Shown here piece by piece: positions 19,052 through 28,333 of a DNA stretch of 64,000 nucleotides; position 1 is the stretch's first letter; each line of letters starts with the position of its first letter. The notes below the pieces were generated by a model, which had not been told where the DNA came from, ran no database searches, and was given only the letters and a program-made list of their open reading frames with translations. Origin of the DNA: JAFAMS01 sp049520515 (GTDB taxonomy: Bacteria; Vulcanimicrobiota; Vulcanimicrobiia; Vulcanimicrobiales; Vulcanimicrobiaceae); contig JBEKPS010000003.1 in NCBI GenBank assembly GCA_049520515.1, positions 1-64,000 on the forward strand, written 5' to 3'. The translations under genes and the position numbers were made by a program.

Positions 19052-20512
19052 ATGATCGCTCCGTCACGCGACGTCGTCGACCGCTTGCGGCTTGCGGTTG
19101 GTGCTGCGCATTGCATTACCGATCCAACCGAGCTGCGTACGTACGAAGCGGACGGGCTGACGGGCTATCGCGTTCGCCCGGGGATTGTCGTGTTGCCAAG
19201 CACGACCGAACAAGTTGCGGATTGCGTGCGGATTGCACGCGATGCGAACATGCCGGTCGTCCCGCGCGGCTCCGGGACCGGGCTTTCCGGTGGCGCGCTG
19301 CCAACCGAAGGCTGCCTCGTTATCGGACTTTCGCGCATGAATGCGATCCTCGACGTCGATGTGCCGAACTTGCGCATGCGCGTGCAGCCCGGCGTCATCA
19401 ACCTCGCAATGAGCGCGCACCTCGGGCCGCTCGGCTACTACTACGCCCCGGATCCGAGCTCGCAGAGCGTCTGTTCGATCGGTGGCAACGTTGCGGAGAA
19501 TTCCGGAGGCGCGCACTGCCTCAAGTACGGTTTCACGACGAATCATGTCGTCGCGGTGAGGATCGTGCTCGAAGACGGGAGCGTTGTCGATGTCGGCGCG
19601 GAGCATGGCGATCCGCTCGGCTACGATCTCACGAAAGCGATCGTCGGCAGCGAAGGCATGCTCGGGATCGTGACCGAGGTCGTGGTGCGGATCCTGCGTA
19701 AGCCGCAGTCGACGCGGACGCTCTTTGCGACGTTCCCGACGACGGATGAAGCCGGCAACGCAGTCTCGCGGATCATCGCGGCGGGCATCGTGCCGGCTGC
19801 GATCGAGATGTGCGATACGCTCGCGATTGAAGCGATCGTCGCGTCGACGGGCGTCGATTGGCCGCTCGACGTCGGCGCGGTGTTGTTGATGGATGTCGAC
19901 GGCGTTGAGGCCGAAGCGGCGCACACGGCCGCGGAAGCCGAACGAATCGCGAAAGCGTCGGGCGCAATCGAGATTCGGACGCCGCGCGATGCGTACGAAC
20001 GCGACTTGATGTGGAAGGGCCGCAAGAGTGCGTTTGCGGCGGTTGGGCGCATCAGCCCGGATTATTACGTGGGCGATGGCGTCGTGCCGCGGCGTTCGAT
20101 CGGGCCGGTCTTGCGCGAAATTGCAGAGCTGGCTGCGCGCGAAGGTTTGCGTGTCGCGAACGTCTTTCACGCCGGCGATGGGAACTTGCACCCGCTCGTC
20201 CTCTACGATGCACGTAAACCCGGTGAGTCCGAACGCGCCGAACACGTCTCCGGCGAGATCTTGCGCATCTGTATCCGCTACGGCGGCTCGATTACCGGCG
20301 AACACGGCGTCGGACACGACAAGCAGTTTTATATGGGCGAGCTCTTCAGCGACGACGATCTCGAGACGATGAATCGCGTGCGTTGCGCCTTCGATCCGCA
20401 GCGGATTTTCAATCCCGCGAAAGTGTTTCCGACGCCGCGTTTGTGCGGCGATCGGCCTGGGCCATACGTTGCGCACGAAACCGAGAAGCAAGATTTGGCT
20501 GGACGGGGATGA
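19052..20512 (+). CDS. glcD: Glycolate oxidase FAD-binding subunit GlcD (FAD-linked oxidase)
   Basis: 486 residues. The PCMH-type FAD-binding domain contains PVVPRGSGTGLSGGALP and the CSIGGNVAENSGGAHCLKYG region. The C-terminal FAD-oxidase domain ends with NVFHAGDGNLHP and GSITGEHGVGHDK, whose histidines are typical of the GlcD / D-lactate dehydrogenase family. It oxidises glycolate (or another 2-hydroxy acid) to the 2-oxo acid at the membrane, together with GlcE and GlcF encoded directly downstream. The stop overlaps the glcE ATG (ATGA). Glycolate is the likely substrate because all three subunits are present in order. Confidence 0.94.
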   Translation: MIAPSRDVVDRLRLAVGAAHCITDPTELRTYEADGLTGYRVRPGIVVLPSTTEQVADCVRIARDANMPVVPRGSGTGLSGGALPTEGCLVIGLSRMNAILDVDVPNLRMRVQPGVINLAMSAHLGPLGYYYAPDPSSQSVCSIGGNVAENSGGAHCLKYGFTTNHVVAVRIVLEDGSVVDVGAEHGDPLGYDLTKAIVGSEGMLGIVTEVVVRILRKPQSTRTLFATFPTTDEAGNAVSRIIAAGIVPAAIEMCDTLAIEAIVASTGVDWPLDVGAVLLMDVDGVEAEAAHTAAEAERIAKASGAIEIRTPRDAYERDLMWKGRKSAFAAVGRISPDYYVGDGVVPRRSIGPVLREIAELAAREGLRVANVFHAGDGNLHPLVLYDARKPGESERAEHVSGEILRICIRYGGSITGEHGVGHDKQFYMGELFSDDDLETMNRVRCAFDPQRIFNPAKVFPTPRLCGDRPGPYVAHETEKQDLAGRG

Positions 20513-21618
20513 CGCAGACGCTCGAACCCAAGTCGGATGAGGACGTCGCCGAAATGGTGCGCTCGACGGGCGATCAAGCGATCGCGACGGTCGGCTCCGC
20601 CACGAACCTCGGGTTCGGCAATCCGGCCGAGCGCGAAGACATCGTACTCAGCACCCGTGGATTGAATCGGATCGTCGACTACGTGCCGGAAGATCAAGTC
20701 GTCGTTGTCGAGGCCGGAATTACGCTCGGTGAGCTGCAGGTCGAGCTGGGCAAACACGGGCAACGCTTGGCGATCGAGTCACTTGGCGGGGACGGCGTCA
20801 CGATCGGCGGGATGCTCGCGACGAATGCCTACGGTCCGAGTGCGCTGCGCTACGGCACGCTCAAGGACCTGATCGTCGGCGTCGAGCTCGTCCGTGCCGA
20901 CGGCGTGGTCGCACGCGCGGGCGGCAAAGTCGTCAAGAACGTCGCGGGCTTTGACGTCTCGAAGCTGATCGTCGGCTCGCTCGGCACGCTCGCGATCATC
21001 ACGAAAGCAACGTTCCGCGTCCATCCGCTCCCCGAAAGCACGCGGCGTCTCACGTTCAACGCAAAGATCGCGAACGTGTTTCCGTTCGTGCTCGCGCTCC
21101 GCGAAGCGCAACTCGAACCGTCCTCAATCGCCGTTCGCATCAACGGCGAGGACGCGACGATTGAAGTTGTGTTTGAGGGCTTCGGCCCCGGCGTCGACGC
21201 GCAAATCGCCGCGTGTGAAGGTGTTGCCAAGCGTGTCACCCTGAGCGTAGTGAGCGCAGCGAACGTAGCCTGTGCCCACACAGTGGGTATCGAAGGGCAG
21301 AAGAAGTATCGCCTGAAGGCAACATATCCGCCGACGGAATTTGCACGCATCGCCCGGGAAATAAAAGGTGAAGCGTTGGCGTACCCAAGCCTCGGTGTTG
21401 TGCATTTTGGTGACAACGCGACAGCAGTGGCGTCACTCCGCGCGACGTTCGAATCGCTTGGTGGGACGCTGGTCGTGCAAAACATGCCCGATGAATGGCG
21501 TGGCAAGATCGACGCGTGGGGAACGCCGCCGCCGGCCTTCAAGATCATGCGTGCATTGAAAGATCGCTTCGATCCGCGGCGCCGCCTCAATCCCGGCCGT
21601 TTCGTGGGAGGCCTGTGA
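20509..21618 (+). CDS. glcE: Glycolate oxidase FAD-binding subunit GlcE, with an in-frame repeat insertion
   Basis: 369 residues from ATG 20509, which overlaps the glcD stop and is preceded by GGACGGGG. The frame is open further upstream, but a start there would lie deep inside glcD. The FAD-binding half contains LGGDGVTIGGMLATNAYGPSALRYGT and VKNVAGFDVSKLIVGSLGTLAIIT. Residues about 242-264 (VTLSVVSAANVACAHTVG...) come from a palindromic repeat and are not expected in family members. GlcE is the second flavin subunit of the glycolate oxidase complex. The stop overlaps the GTG of glcF. Confidence 0.92.
   Translation: MTQTLEPKSDEDVAEMVRSTGDQAIATVGSATNLGFGNPAEREDIVLSTRGLNRIVDYVPEDQVVVVEAGITLGELQVELGKHGQRLAIESLGGDGVTIGGMLATNAYGPSALRYGTLKDLIVGVELVRADGVVARAGGKVVKNVAGFDVSKLIVGSLGTLAIITKATFRVHPLPESTRRLTFNAKIANVFPFVLALREAQLEPSSIAVRINGEDATIEVVFEGFGPGVDAQIAACEGVAKRVTLSVVSAANVACAHTVGIEGQKKYRLKATYPPTEFARIAREIKGEALAYPSLGVVHFGDNATAVASLRATFESLGGTLVVQNMPDEWRGKIDAWGTPPPAFKIMRALKDRFDPRRRLNPGRFVGGL
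21233..21300. repeat. Palindromic repeat copy inside glcE (in frame)
   Basis: gtgtcaccctgagcgtag at one end and tatcgaagggcag at the other, enclosing a second hairpin (CCCAC-ACA-GTGGG, 21275-21287). It is read in the same frame as the glycosyltransferase copy (GTC ACY CTG AGC GTA). It adds about 22 residues to the C-terminal half of GlcE without a stop. Confidence 0.82.
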
Positions 21619-22886
21619 GCACACGAACCTACGCCGATTTGATTTCGGACTGCGTCCATTGCGGTTTCTGTTTGCCGGCGTGTCCGACGTACCGTTCGTG
21701 GGGTGTCGAGATGGATTCGCCGCGCGGCCGAATCGACTTGATGAAAGGCGTCGAGGAGAACGCGATCCCGCTTTCGGATGTCGTGCGCACGCACATCGAT
21801 CGCTGCCTTGGCTGCATGGCCTGTGTCACCGCATGCCCGTCAGGCGTGCGCTACGACTTGCTGATCGAATCGACCCGCGCGAAAGTCGAGACGCAGACGA
21901 GGCGTCCATTCTTCGATCGGCTCTTCCGCGATTTTGTCTTCGCGATCTTCCCGTATCCCGCGCGTCTCGCCGCGCTGCGCGCGCCGCTCCAACTCTACAT
22001 TAGCAGCGGATTGCAAACGCTCGTCCGGCGTTCAGGGTTTTTGAATCTCTTGCCCGCTCGGCTGCAGCAACTCGAGGATCTGGCTCCGCCGGCGGCAGCG
22101 ACTGAAGATTTGCCGGCGCACGTTGACGCGCTCGGAACCAAACGCATGCACGTCGGACTCGTCACGGGCTGCGTGCAGCGCGTTTTTTTCCCGAACGTCA
22201 ACGCCGCAACGCTGCGCGTCCTCTCCGCCGAAGGTTGCGAAGTCGACGTACCGGGCGGCCAGGGTTGTTGCGGAGCGCTCTCGCTGCACTCGGGCCGTGA
22301 AGAAGAAGCCAAGAGATTTGCGCGCGCGCTTATCGATCGTTTCGACCGAGAGTCATACGACGCGATCGTAATCAACGCGGCCGGTTGTGGCTCCGCGATG
22401 AAAGGCTACGACGAACTTTTCGCCGGCGAGCCCGAGTATCGCGAGAAAGCAGCGAGATTTGCCTCGCGCGTCCGCGACGTCAATGAACTCGTGGCCGGAC
22501 TCGAACCGCAGGCGCCGCGCGGACGAATCGATGCTCGCGTCGCCTATCACGACGCTTGCCATCTCGCGCACGCGCAAGGAATCCGCGCCGAACCTCGTCG
22601 TCTGCTGCAGCAGATTCCAGGTCTCGAGCTGTGCGAGATACCGGACGGCGATCAGTGTTGCGGAAGCGCTGGGACGTATAACCTGTTCGAGCCGGAAAGC
22701 GCGCGTGAGATCGGCGATCGCAAAGCCGACAACGTTCTCAAGACGCAGACGCGTTTGATCGCGAGTGCGAATCCAGGCTGTACGCTGCAAATTCAGTCGC
22801 GCTTACGCGCCCGCGGCGAGTCGATCGAATCGATGCACCCGATCGAATTCCTGGATCAATCGATTCAAATAGGTAATGTAGTTTAG
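21615..22886 (+). CDS. glcF: Glycolate oxidase iron-sulfur subunit GlcF
   Basis: 423 residues from GTG 21615, preceded by GGGAGG and overlapping the glcE stop. Two 4Fe-4S sites: Cys13, 16, 19, 23 (CVHCGFCLPACP) and Cys64, 67, 70, 74 (CLGCMACVTACP). Two CCG domains follow (GGQGCCGALSLHSG, GDQCCGSAGTYN), the cysteine-rich repeats found in heterodisulfide-reductase-like electron carriers. It passes electrons from the flavin subunits towards the quinone pool. An upstream open stretch in the same frame overlaps glcE and is not translated in my reading. Confidence 0.94.
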   Translation: MSTRTYADLISDCVHCGFCLPACPTYRSWGVEMDSPRGRIDLMKGVEENAIPLSDVVRTHIDRCLGCMACVTACPSGVRYDLLIESTRAKVETQTRRPFFDRLFRDFVFAIFPYPARLAALRAPLQLYISSGLQTLVRRSGFLNLLPARLQQLEDLAPPAAATEDLPAHVDALGTKRMHVGLVTGCVQRVFFPNVNAATLRVLSAEGCEVDVPGGQGCCGALSLHSGREEEAKRFARALIDRFDRESYDAIVINAAGCGSAMKGYDELFAGEPEYREKAARFASRVRDVNELVAGLEPQAPRGRIDARVAYHDACHLAHAQGIRAEPRRLLQQIPGLELCEIPDGDQCCGSAGTYNLFEPESAREIGDRKADNVLKTQTRLIASANPGCTLQIQSRLRARGESIESMHPIEFLDQSIQIGNVV

Positions 22887-22990
22887 GGCCCCCTCGGGGA
22901 ATGCTTATGTTATCGCAATGTCGATGGGCCCTAACGTTTGGGGGCCCCACGCAAAGCGTGGGGGGCGCGGAGCCTGGGGCGAAGCGCCGT
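22883..22990. repeat. Cluster of three inverted repeats between convergent genes
   Basis: TTAGGGCCC (22883-22891, includes the glcF stop) pairs with GGGCCCTAA (22926-22934). CCCCACGC-AAA-GCGTGGGG (22945-22963) is a tight hairpin. GGCGC (22964-22968) pairs with GCGCC (22984-22988), and the local motif gcgaagcgcc also occurs in the thiG-end repeat. Together with the adjacent terminator this forms a long structured 3' region. Confidence 0.65.
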
Positions 22991-23025
22991 AAAAAAGAAG
23001 AAGCCCCTGATCGCTCAGGGGCTTC
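22991..23025 (-). terminator. Intrinsic terminator of the FecR-domain gene
   Basis: Perfect 11-bp stem GAAGCCCCTGA (23000-23010) / TCAGGGGCTTC (23015-23025) with a TCGC loop. On minus it is followed by TTCTTTTTTA. It lies just beyond the minus-strand stop at 23033 and may also stop glcF transcripts from the other side. Confidence 0.85.
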
Positions 23026-23032
23026 GATTGTC

Positions 23033-24127
23033 TTACTTATGGGGTGGTATTGGAACCGGCATTGGCGGTGGAGTCGGCGCCGCAGCTGGTGCTGCTTCCG
23101 GTTTCCTCGCATGATTGCCGATTGAGATCACGACGCTCGCCGTTGGTGACGGAGTCGGTGATGGTGTCGGTGACGGTGTAGCCGAGCTTACGCCGCTGTT
23201 CGTCGTCGATGCCGCTGCGGCGAGTCCCGCAGCTGCGGCCGCTGCCGCTGCACCGGTTACGACCGCTGCACCGCCCGCAGCGCTTGCTGCGGCCGACGTA
23301 CCAGCGGAGATTGCACTCGAACCTGCGGCGCCCGCGGCTCCGCTTGCGGCCGAGGAGAGCGTACCACCGACGCCGAGTGCGGCACCGGAGAGTACGAATT
23401 GACCGACGACGACGCCGTTCACCGTGACGGTTGCGGTGAAGCCTTGCGCCAAAGCTTGGAAGACGACTTGTACTTGCGCAACGAGACGCGGTTCGGGCGC
23501 CATGCTCGCAAGCTGCACTTCATCGTTTGGATCTGCACGCAAGAAGAGTTGCAACTCTTTCGCGCTTGCGTTCATCGGCAGGTAAGCGGTCTTCATCTTG
23601 ACGGCCGCTACTTGCACGTCGTTCGGCGTGGTCGATAACGTGTTTGAAACTTGCGTCACGTCCGCGGTAACGCTTCCAATGCCTTCGGTGCCGCGCACAG
23701 CAATCTGAGAAGTTGGCGTCACGAACTTGTAGTTTGAGACACCGCCTGCTGGATGCTGAACCTTGAAGCGGAACGACCCATTGTAAACCGTGATTTGATT
23801 TTCACCGGTACCCGGATCGTGGAAAGCGCCGACTTGAATCGTCGCCGCTTGCGCGATACGAATGACGGACGAGTCCGGCATCACCAAGTCGGCGACGCCG
23901 CTTCCATGCGTAACAACGTACGAGTTGTCCGGGACTGCTTGCTGTCCCGTAATGGGAATGAAGGGAGTGTTGGCGCCCGTTTGATAGCCGACATCGCCGG
24001 AAACCCGAACGACCGTCTTCTCTGAGACGGCACGGCTAACATGAGGAACTTGCATCAACACAAAAGCCGCGGTTAACGCTACTGAAAGTAGACGCCCGAT
24101 TACGCGGTGACCCCGGCCCAGAAACAT
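23033..24127 (-). CDS. Secreted FecR-domain protein with Ala/Pro-rich C-terminus
   Basis: 364 residues. The N-terminal signal peptide or anchor (LLSVALTAAFVLMQVPHVSRA) is followed by a FecR-type domain at about 35-165: vVRVSGDVGYQ, GSGVADLVMPDSSVIRIA, ITVYNGSFRFKV, VTPTSQIAVRGTEG. The later part has a low-complexity Ala/Ser/Gly run and an SPTPSPTPSPT repeat, ending in Pro-rich sequence. FecR domains sense or bind at the cell surface, but no FecI-like sigma or TonB receptor is adjacent, so this is an orphan. The start has a strong GGAGG site 5 nt upstream. The tandem Pro/Thr codons make the C-terminus prone to length change. Confidence 0.83.
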   Translation of the reverse strand: MFLGRGHRVIGRLLSVALTAAFVLMQVPHVSRAVSEKTVVRVSGDVGYQTGANTPFIPITGQQAVPDNSYVVTHGSGVADLVMPDSSVIRIAQAATIQVGAFHDPGTGENQITVYNGSFRFKVQHPAGGVSNYKFVTPTSQIAVRGTEGIGSVTADVTQVSNTLSTTPNDVQVAAVKMKTAYLPMNASAKELQLFLRADPNDEVQLASMAPEPRLVAQVQVVFQALAQGFTATVTVNGVVVGQFVLSGAALGVGGTLSSAASGAAGAAGSSAISAGTSAAASAAGGAAVVTGAAAAAAAAGLAAAASTTNSGVSSATPSPTPSPTPSPTASVVISIGNHARKPEAAPAAAPTPPPMPVPIPPHK

Positions 24128-24242
24128 CCCTACCTCCCTGATGAAAGCCGTCGGTGCAACATTGATTGGTTGTTCGGCTAACGACCGTCCCCTGCGTAAC
24201 GAAGGGAACCTGTGAGGTCAATCGTTCATTGGAACAGGTAAC

Positions 24243-25050
24243 GTGAGGAACGTCACCGGCTATAAGGCCCTGCTGGAGGCCTGGCAAAATGCCTGTATCC
24301 GGCGGGGTTTTCGCTTCCGCGAGGTCCCGTGCGATACCGGCGACCGCGCCTTGATGCTGGTCGAGTTCGGTCCCCCGAACAGTCCTGTGGTCCATATCAC
24401 GGCCGGCGTACACGGCGATGAGCCCGCCGGGCCCTGGGCGCTGCTGTCCAGCGTCGAAGGCGGTTTGCTCGACTCCACATTTTCTTACCGATTGTGGCCG
24501 TGCACGAATCCGACCGGTTATCGTGCCGGAACGCGCGTCAACGCCGACGGAAACGACGTCAACCGCAGCTTCAGCGCCGACGCATCGACGCCGGAATCGC
24601 GCGCGATGATGGCCGAGAATCGCGATTGCGGCTTCGCGTTCGCACTCGACCTTCACGAAGACTTTGAGGCCGATGGCTTCTATTGCTATGAGCCGCTCGT
24701 CGACGGACGCGCGCCGCTTAGCGAAGCGATTTTGGAAGCGATCGAGCTGGCCGGCTTTCCTTTACAATCTCTCGACCATCTTTTCGACCTCGGATATCCG
24801 CGCGATCCGAACAAAGCGGACCGGCTGCGAAGGCTCGAGCGCGGCCGCGTCTTGGTGAATGCCGGCGCCGAAATGCGTCTCTTTCCCGGTCTGCCGCTCT
24901 CGCTCTACCTCCTACGCGCGGCCACGACTCGCTACGTAACCGCGGAGACGCCGCGGCGACGTTCGTGGGAAGATCGTATTGCAATGCATCGCCTTGTCGT
25001 AACGATGGCCCTGGCGGGGGTGAAATCACTGCCAGCGAAAGCGCCGCCGC

Positions 25051-25058
<8 letters not shown>
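24243..25058 (+). CDS. Zinc carboxypeptidase-like / succinylglutamate desuccinylase-aspartoacylase family hydrolase
   Basis: 271 residues from GTG. Zinc ligands His57 and Glu60 lie in TAGVHGDEPAG, with the third, His138, in FALDLHED. This HxxE...H pattern is that of the M14 / AstE-AspA superfamily. The predicted reaction is hydrolysis of an amide or peptide bond of a small N-acyl amino acid or a peptide terminus; the substrate is unknown. Its 3' end overlaps the ETF-QO start by 8 nt, so the two are co-translated. It diverges from the FecR-domain gene across 115 nt. Confidence 0.82.
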
Positions 25059-26708
<1,650 letters not shown>

Positions 26709-26709
<1 letters not shown>

Positions 26710-26915
26710 TGATTAAGCTGATCGTCAATGGCGACGAGCGCAATGTAAGCGAGGGCCTGACGCTTGCGCAGATCTTGGACGAATTTGGGCTGAGCCCGAG
26801 TTACGGTATCGCCGTTGCGGTCAACGATGCGGTCGTGCCGCGCGGAAGGCTGCAGGATTATCGTCCCGTCGACGGCGATGCAATCGAAATCATCAACGCA
26901 GTAGCGGGTGGATAA
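26709..26915 (+). CDS. thiS: Sulfur carrier protein ThiS
   Basis: 68 residues from GTG 26709, which shares its G with the ETF-QO stop (TAGTG). It has the ubiquitin-like pattern IVNGDERNVSEGLTLAQIL...VAVNDAVVPR and the obligatory C-terminal Gly-Gly (NAVAGG). The C-terminal thiocarboxylate is the sulfur donor for thiazole synthesis. ThiG follows directly. Confidence 0.93.
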
Positions 26916-26919
26916 AACC

Positions 26920-27711
26920 ATGCCAGACGACGTTTTGAAAATAGGCAAGTACGAGTTTTCATCGCGGTTGATCGTCGGAACCGGAAAGTATCCGACGCTC
27001 GACGTGATGCAGCAAGCGCATGCGGCCAGCGGCACCCAGCTGGTCACGGTTGCGATACGCCGCATTCATCTCGACGACCCGAGCGGGAAGACGTTACTCG
27101 ATTACCTCGATCGCGACCGGTATATGATTCTTCCGAATACCGCGGGTTGCTACAATGCAAAGGAAGCAATCCTCACCGCGCATCTCGCACGTGAGGCGCT
27201 GCAGACGGATTTGATCAAGCTCGAAGTGATCGGCGATGCGCAGACCCTCTATCCCGATACGCGCGAGACGATTGCCGCCGCAGAAGTTTTGATTCGGGAC
27301 GGCTTCACGGTGCTGCCGTACGTGGTCGACGATCCGATCGCGTGTCAGCGTCTCGAAGCTGCCGGTTGCGCCGCCGTGATGCCCCTTGCGGCACCGATCG
27401 GAAGCGGCCTCGGCGTCTGCAATCCATACTCGATTCGCATCATCAAGGAACGCGCGAAGGTTCCCGTCATCGTCGACGCCGGCGTCGGAACCGCGAGCGA
27501 CGCCGCGATCGTCATGGAGCTCGGCGCCGATGCCGTGCTCATGAACACCGGTATCGCGGCGGCCAAGGACCCGGTGCTCATGGCGCATGCGATGCGCCTC
27601 GCCGTCGAAGCCGGACGCGCTGCGTTCCTAGCGGGACGAATGGAGAAGCGGCTCTACGCGAACGCGTCGAGCCCGATGAGCGATCTCATTTCGTTGTCAT
27701 CCCGAGCGTAG
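26920..27711 (+). CDS. thiG: Thiazole synthase ThiG
   Basis: 263 residues from ATG 26920, with a GGGTGG site 9 nt upstream; an in-frame GTG at 26908 would overlap thiS and lacks such a site. TIM-barrel motifs are LIVGTGKYP, LPNTAGCYNAKEA, LIKLEVIGD (the Lys forms the imine with DXP), PLAAPIGSGLG and DAGVGTASDA. It builds the thiazole phosphate moiety of thiamine from DXP, dehydroglycine and ThiS-thiocarboxylate. ThiO/ThiH, ThiF and ThiE are not nearby. The last residues (LSSRA) and the stop are encoded by the palindromic repeat beginning at 27694, so the C-terminus is not ancestral sequence. Confidence 0.94.
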   Translation: MPDDVLKIGKYEFSSRLIVGTGKYPTLDVMQQAHAASGTQLVTVAIRRIHLDDPSGKTLLDYLDRDRYMILPNTAGCYNAKEAILTAHLAREALQTDLIKLEVIGDAQTLYPDTRETIAAAEVLIRDGFTVLPYVVDDPIACQRLEAAGCAAVMPLAAPIGSGLGVCNPYSIRIIKERAKVPVIVDAGVGTASDAAIVMELGADAVLMNTGIAAAKDPVLMAHAMRLAVEAGRAAFLAGRMEKRLYANASSPMSDLISLSSRA

Positions 27712-27738
27712 GCGCGAAGCGCCGTAGTTCGAGGGACA
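27694..27738. repeat. Palindromic repeat copy overlapping the 3' end of thiG
   Basis: tgtcatcccgagcgta, then GGCGC-GAA-GCGCC, then gtagttcgagggaca. The outer arms are imperfect complements (tgtcatcccgagc versus ttcgagggaca). It supplies the thiG stop codon and fills nearly the whole convergent gap to the methyltransferase gene. It is read here in a different frame from the two in-frame copies. Confidence 0.78.
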
Positions 27739-27742
27739 GCGG

Positions 27743-28333
27743 TTAGGCTTTTCGCGCCTCTACGAACCAGTGAACCTTGCCGGCCGGTTCATCCTCGAGA
27801 TGAGCCCATTTGCCGACGATCGCGTCAACGTTCACTTCCTCCATTGAGACGATAGCGAAGGGGCGCAGCACCTCGACGATGCCGTCGCGGTCAAAATATG
27901 CGTGCGGAACGCCTTGTTCGGGGCCTTCGCCCGGCGCGAACGTCTGGGCGTCAAGCGCGTCGCCGAAACCGAAACGCACGTCCTGAATCGAGCCGAAGGT
28001 GAAAAAGGCAGGCGCACCGGCTTGCAGGACCCGCGCGAGCTCGGCGATGCCCAGCCTGATTTTTGCGACGGTGCCGTGCAGATATGCGTGTGTCGACAGC
28101 GCTCCCGCGAAATGTCGCGGGGGATACGCAAGCTGCGTGTACGGCGTTTCATCCGGTATCGAGACGACGCTGAGACCAGCGGCCACGAGTGCGCTCGAAT
28201 TGCGCCCGCGGCCGTCGCCGACGACGACGATTGGGCCGCTTCCCTTACCCGCACGCTCGTAAAGTCGCTGCGCCAAAGGGTGCGCGTTTTGGAAAGTGCC
28301 CGCGGTGGCGGGCGACGAAGAGGCGTCAGGCAT
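27743..28333 (-). CDS. Putative class I SAM-dependent methyltransferase
   Basis: 196 residues. Motif I (PIVVVGDGRGRNSSALVAAGLSVVSIPDE) and a later SIQDVRFGFGDALDAQTF region fit the tellurite-resistance/Methyltransf_11-like fold, but the usual acidic motif II is weak and the substrate is unknown. Its ATG (28333-28331) overlaps the ATG of the divergent K+ channel gene in a CATG palindrome. It converges on thiG with a palindromic repeat between them. Confidence 0.7.
   Translation of the reverse strand: MPDASSSPATAGTFQNAHPLAQRLYERAGKGSGPIVVVGDGRGRNSSALVAAGLSVVSIPDETPYTQLAYPPRHFAGALSTHAYLHGTVAKIRLGIAELARVLQAGAPAFFTFGSIQDVRFGFGDALDAQTFAPGEGPEQGVPHAYFDRDGIVEVLRPFAIVSMEEVNVDAIVGKWAHLEDEPAGKVHWFVEARKA

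Noticed and set aside
19064..20491. 475-residue open frame on minus, opposite glcD
   Set aside because: Arg/Asp-rich composition typical of the antisense of GC-rich genes; glcD on plus has all family motifs.
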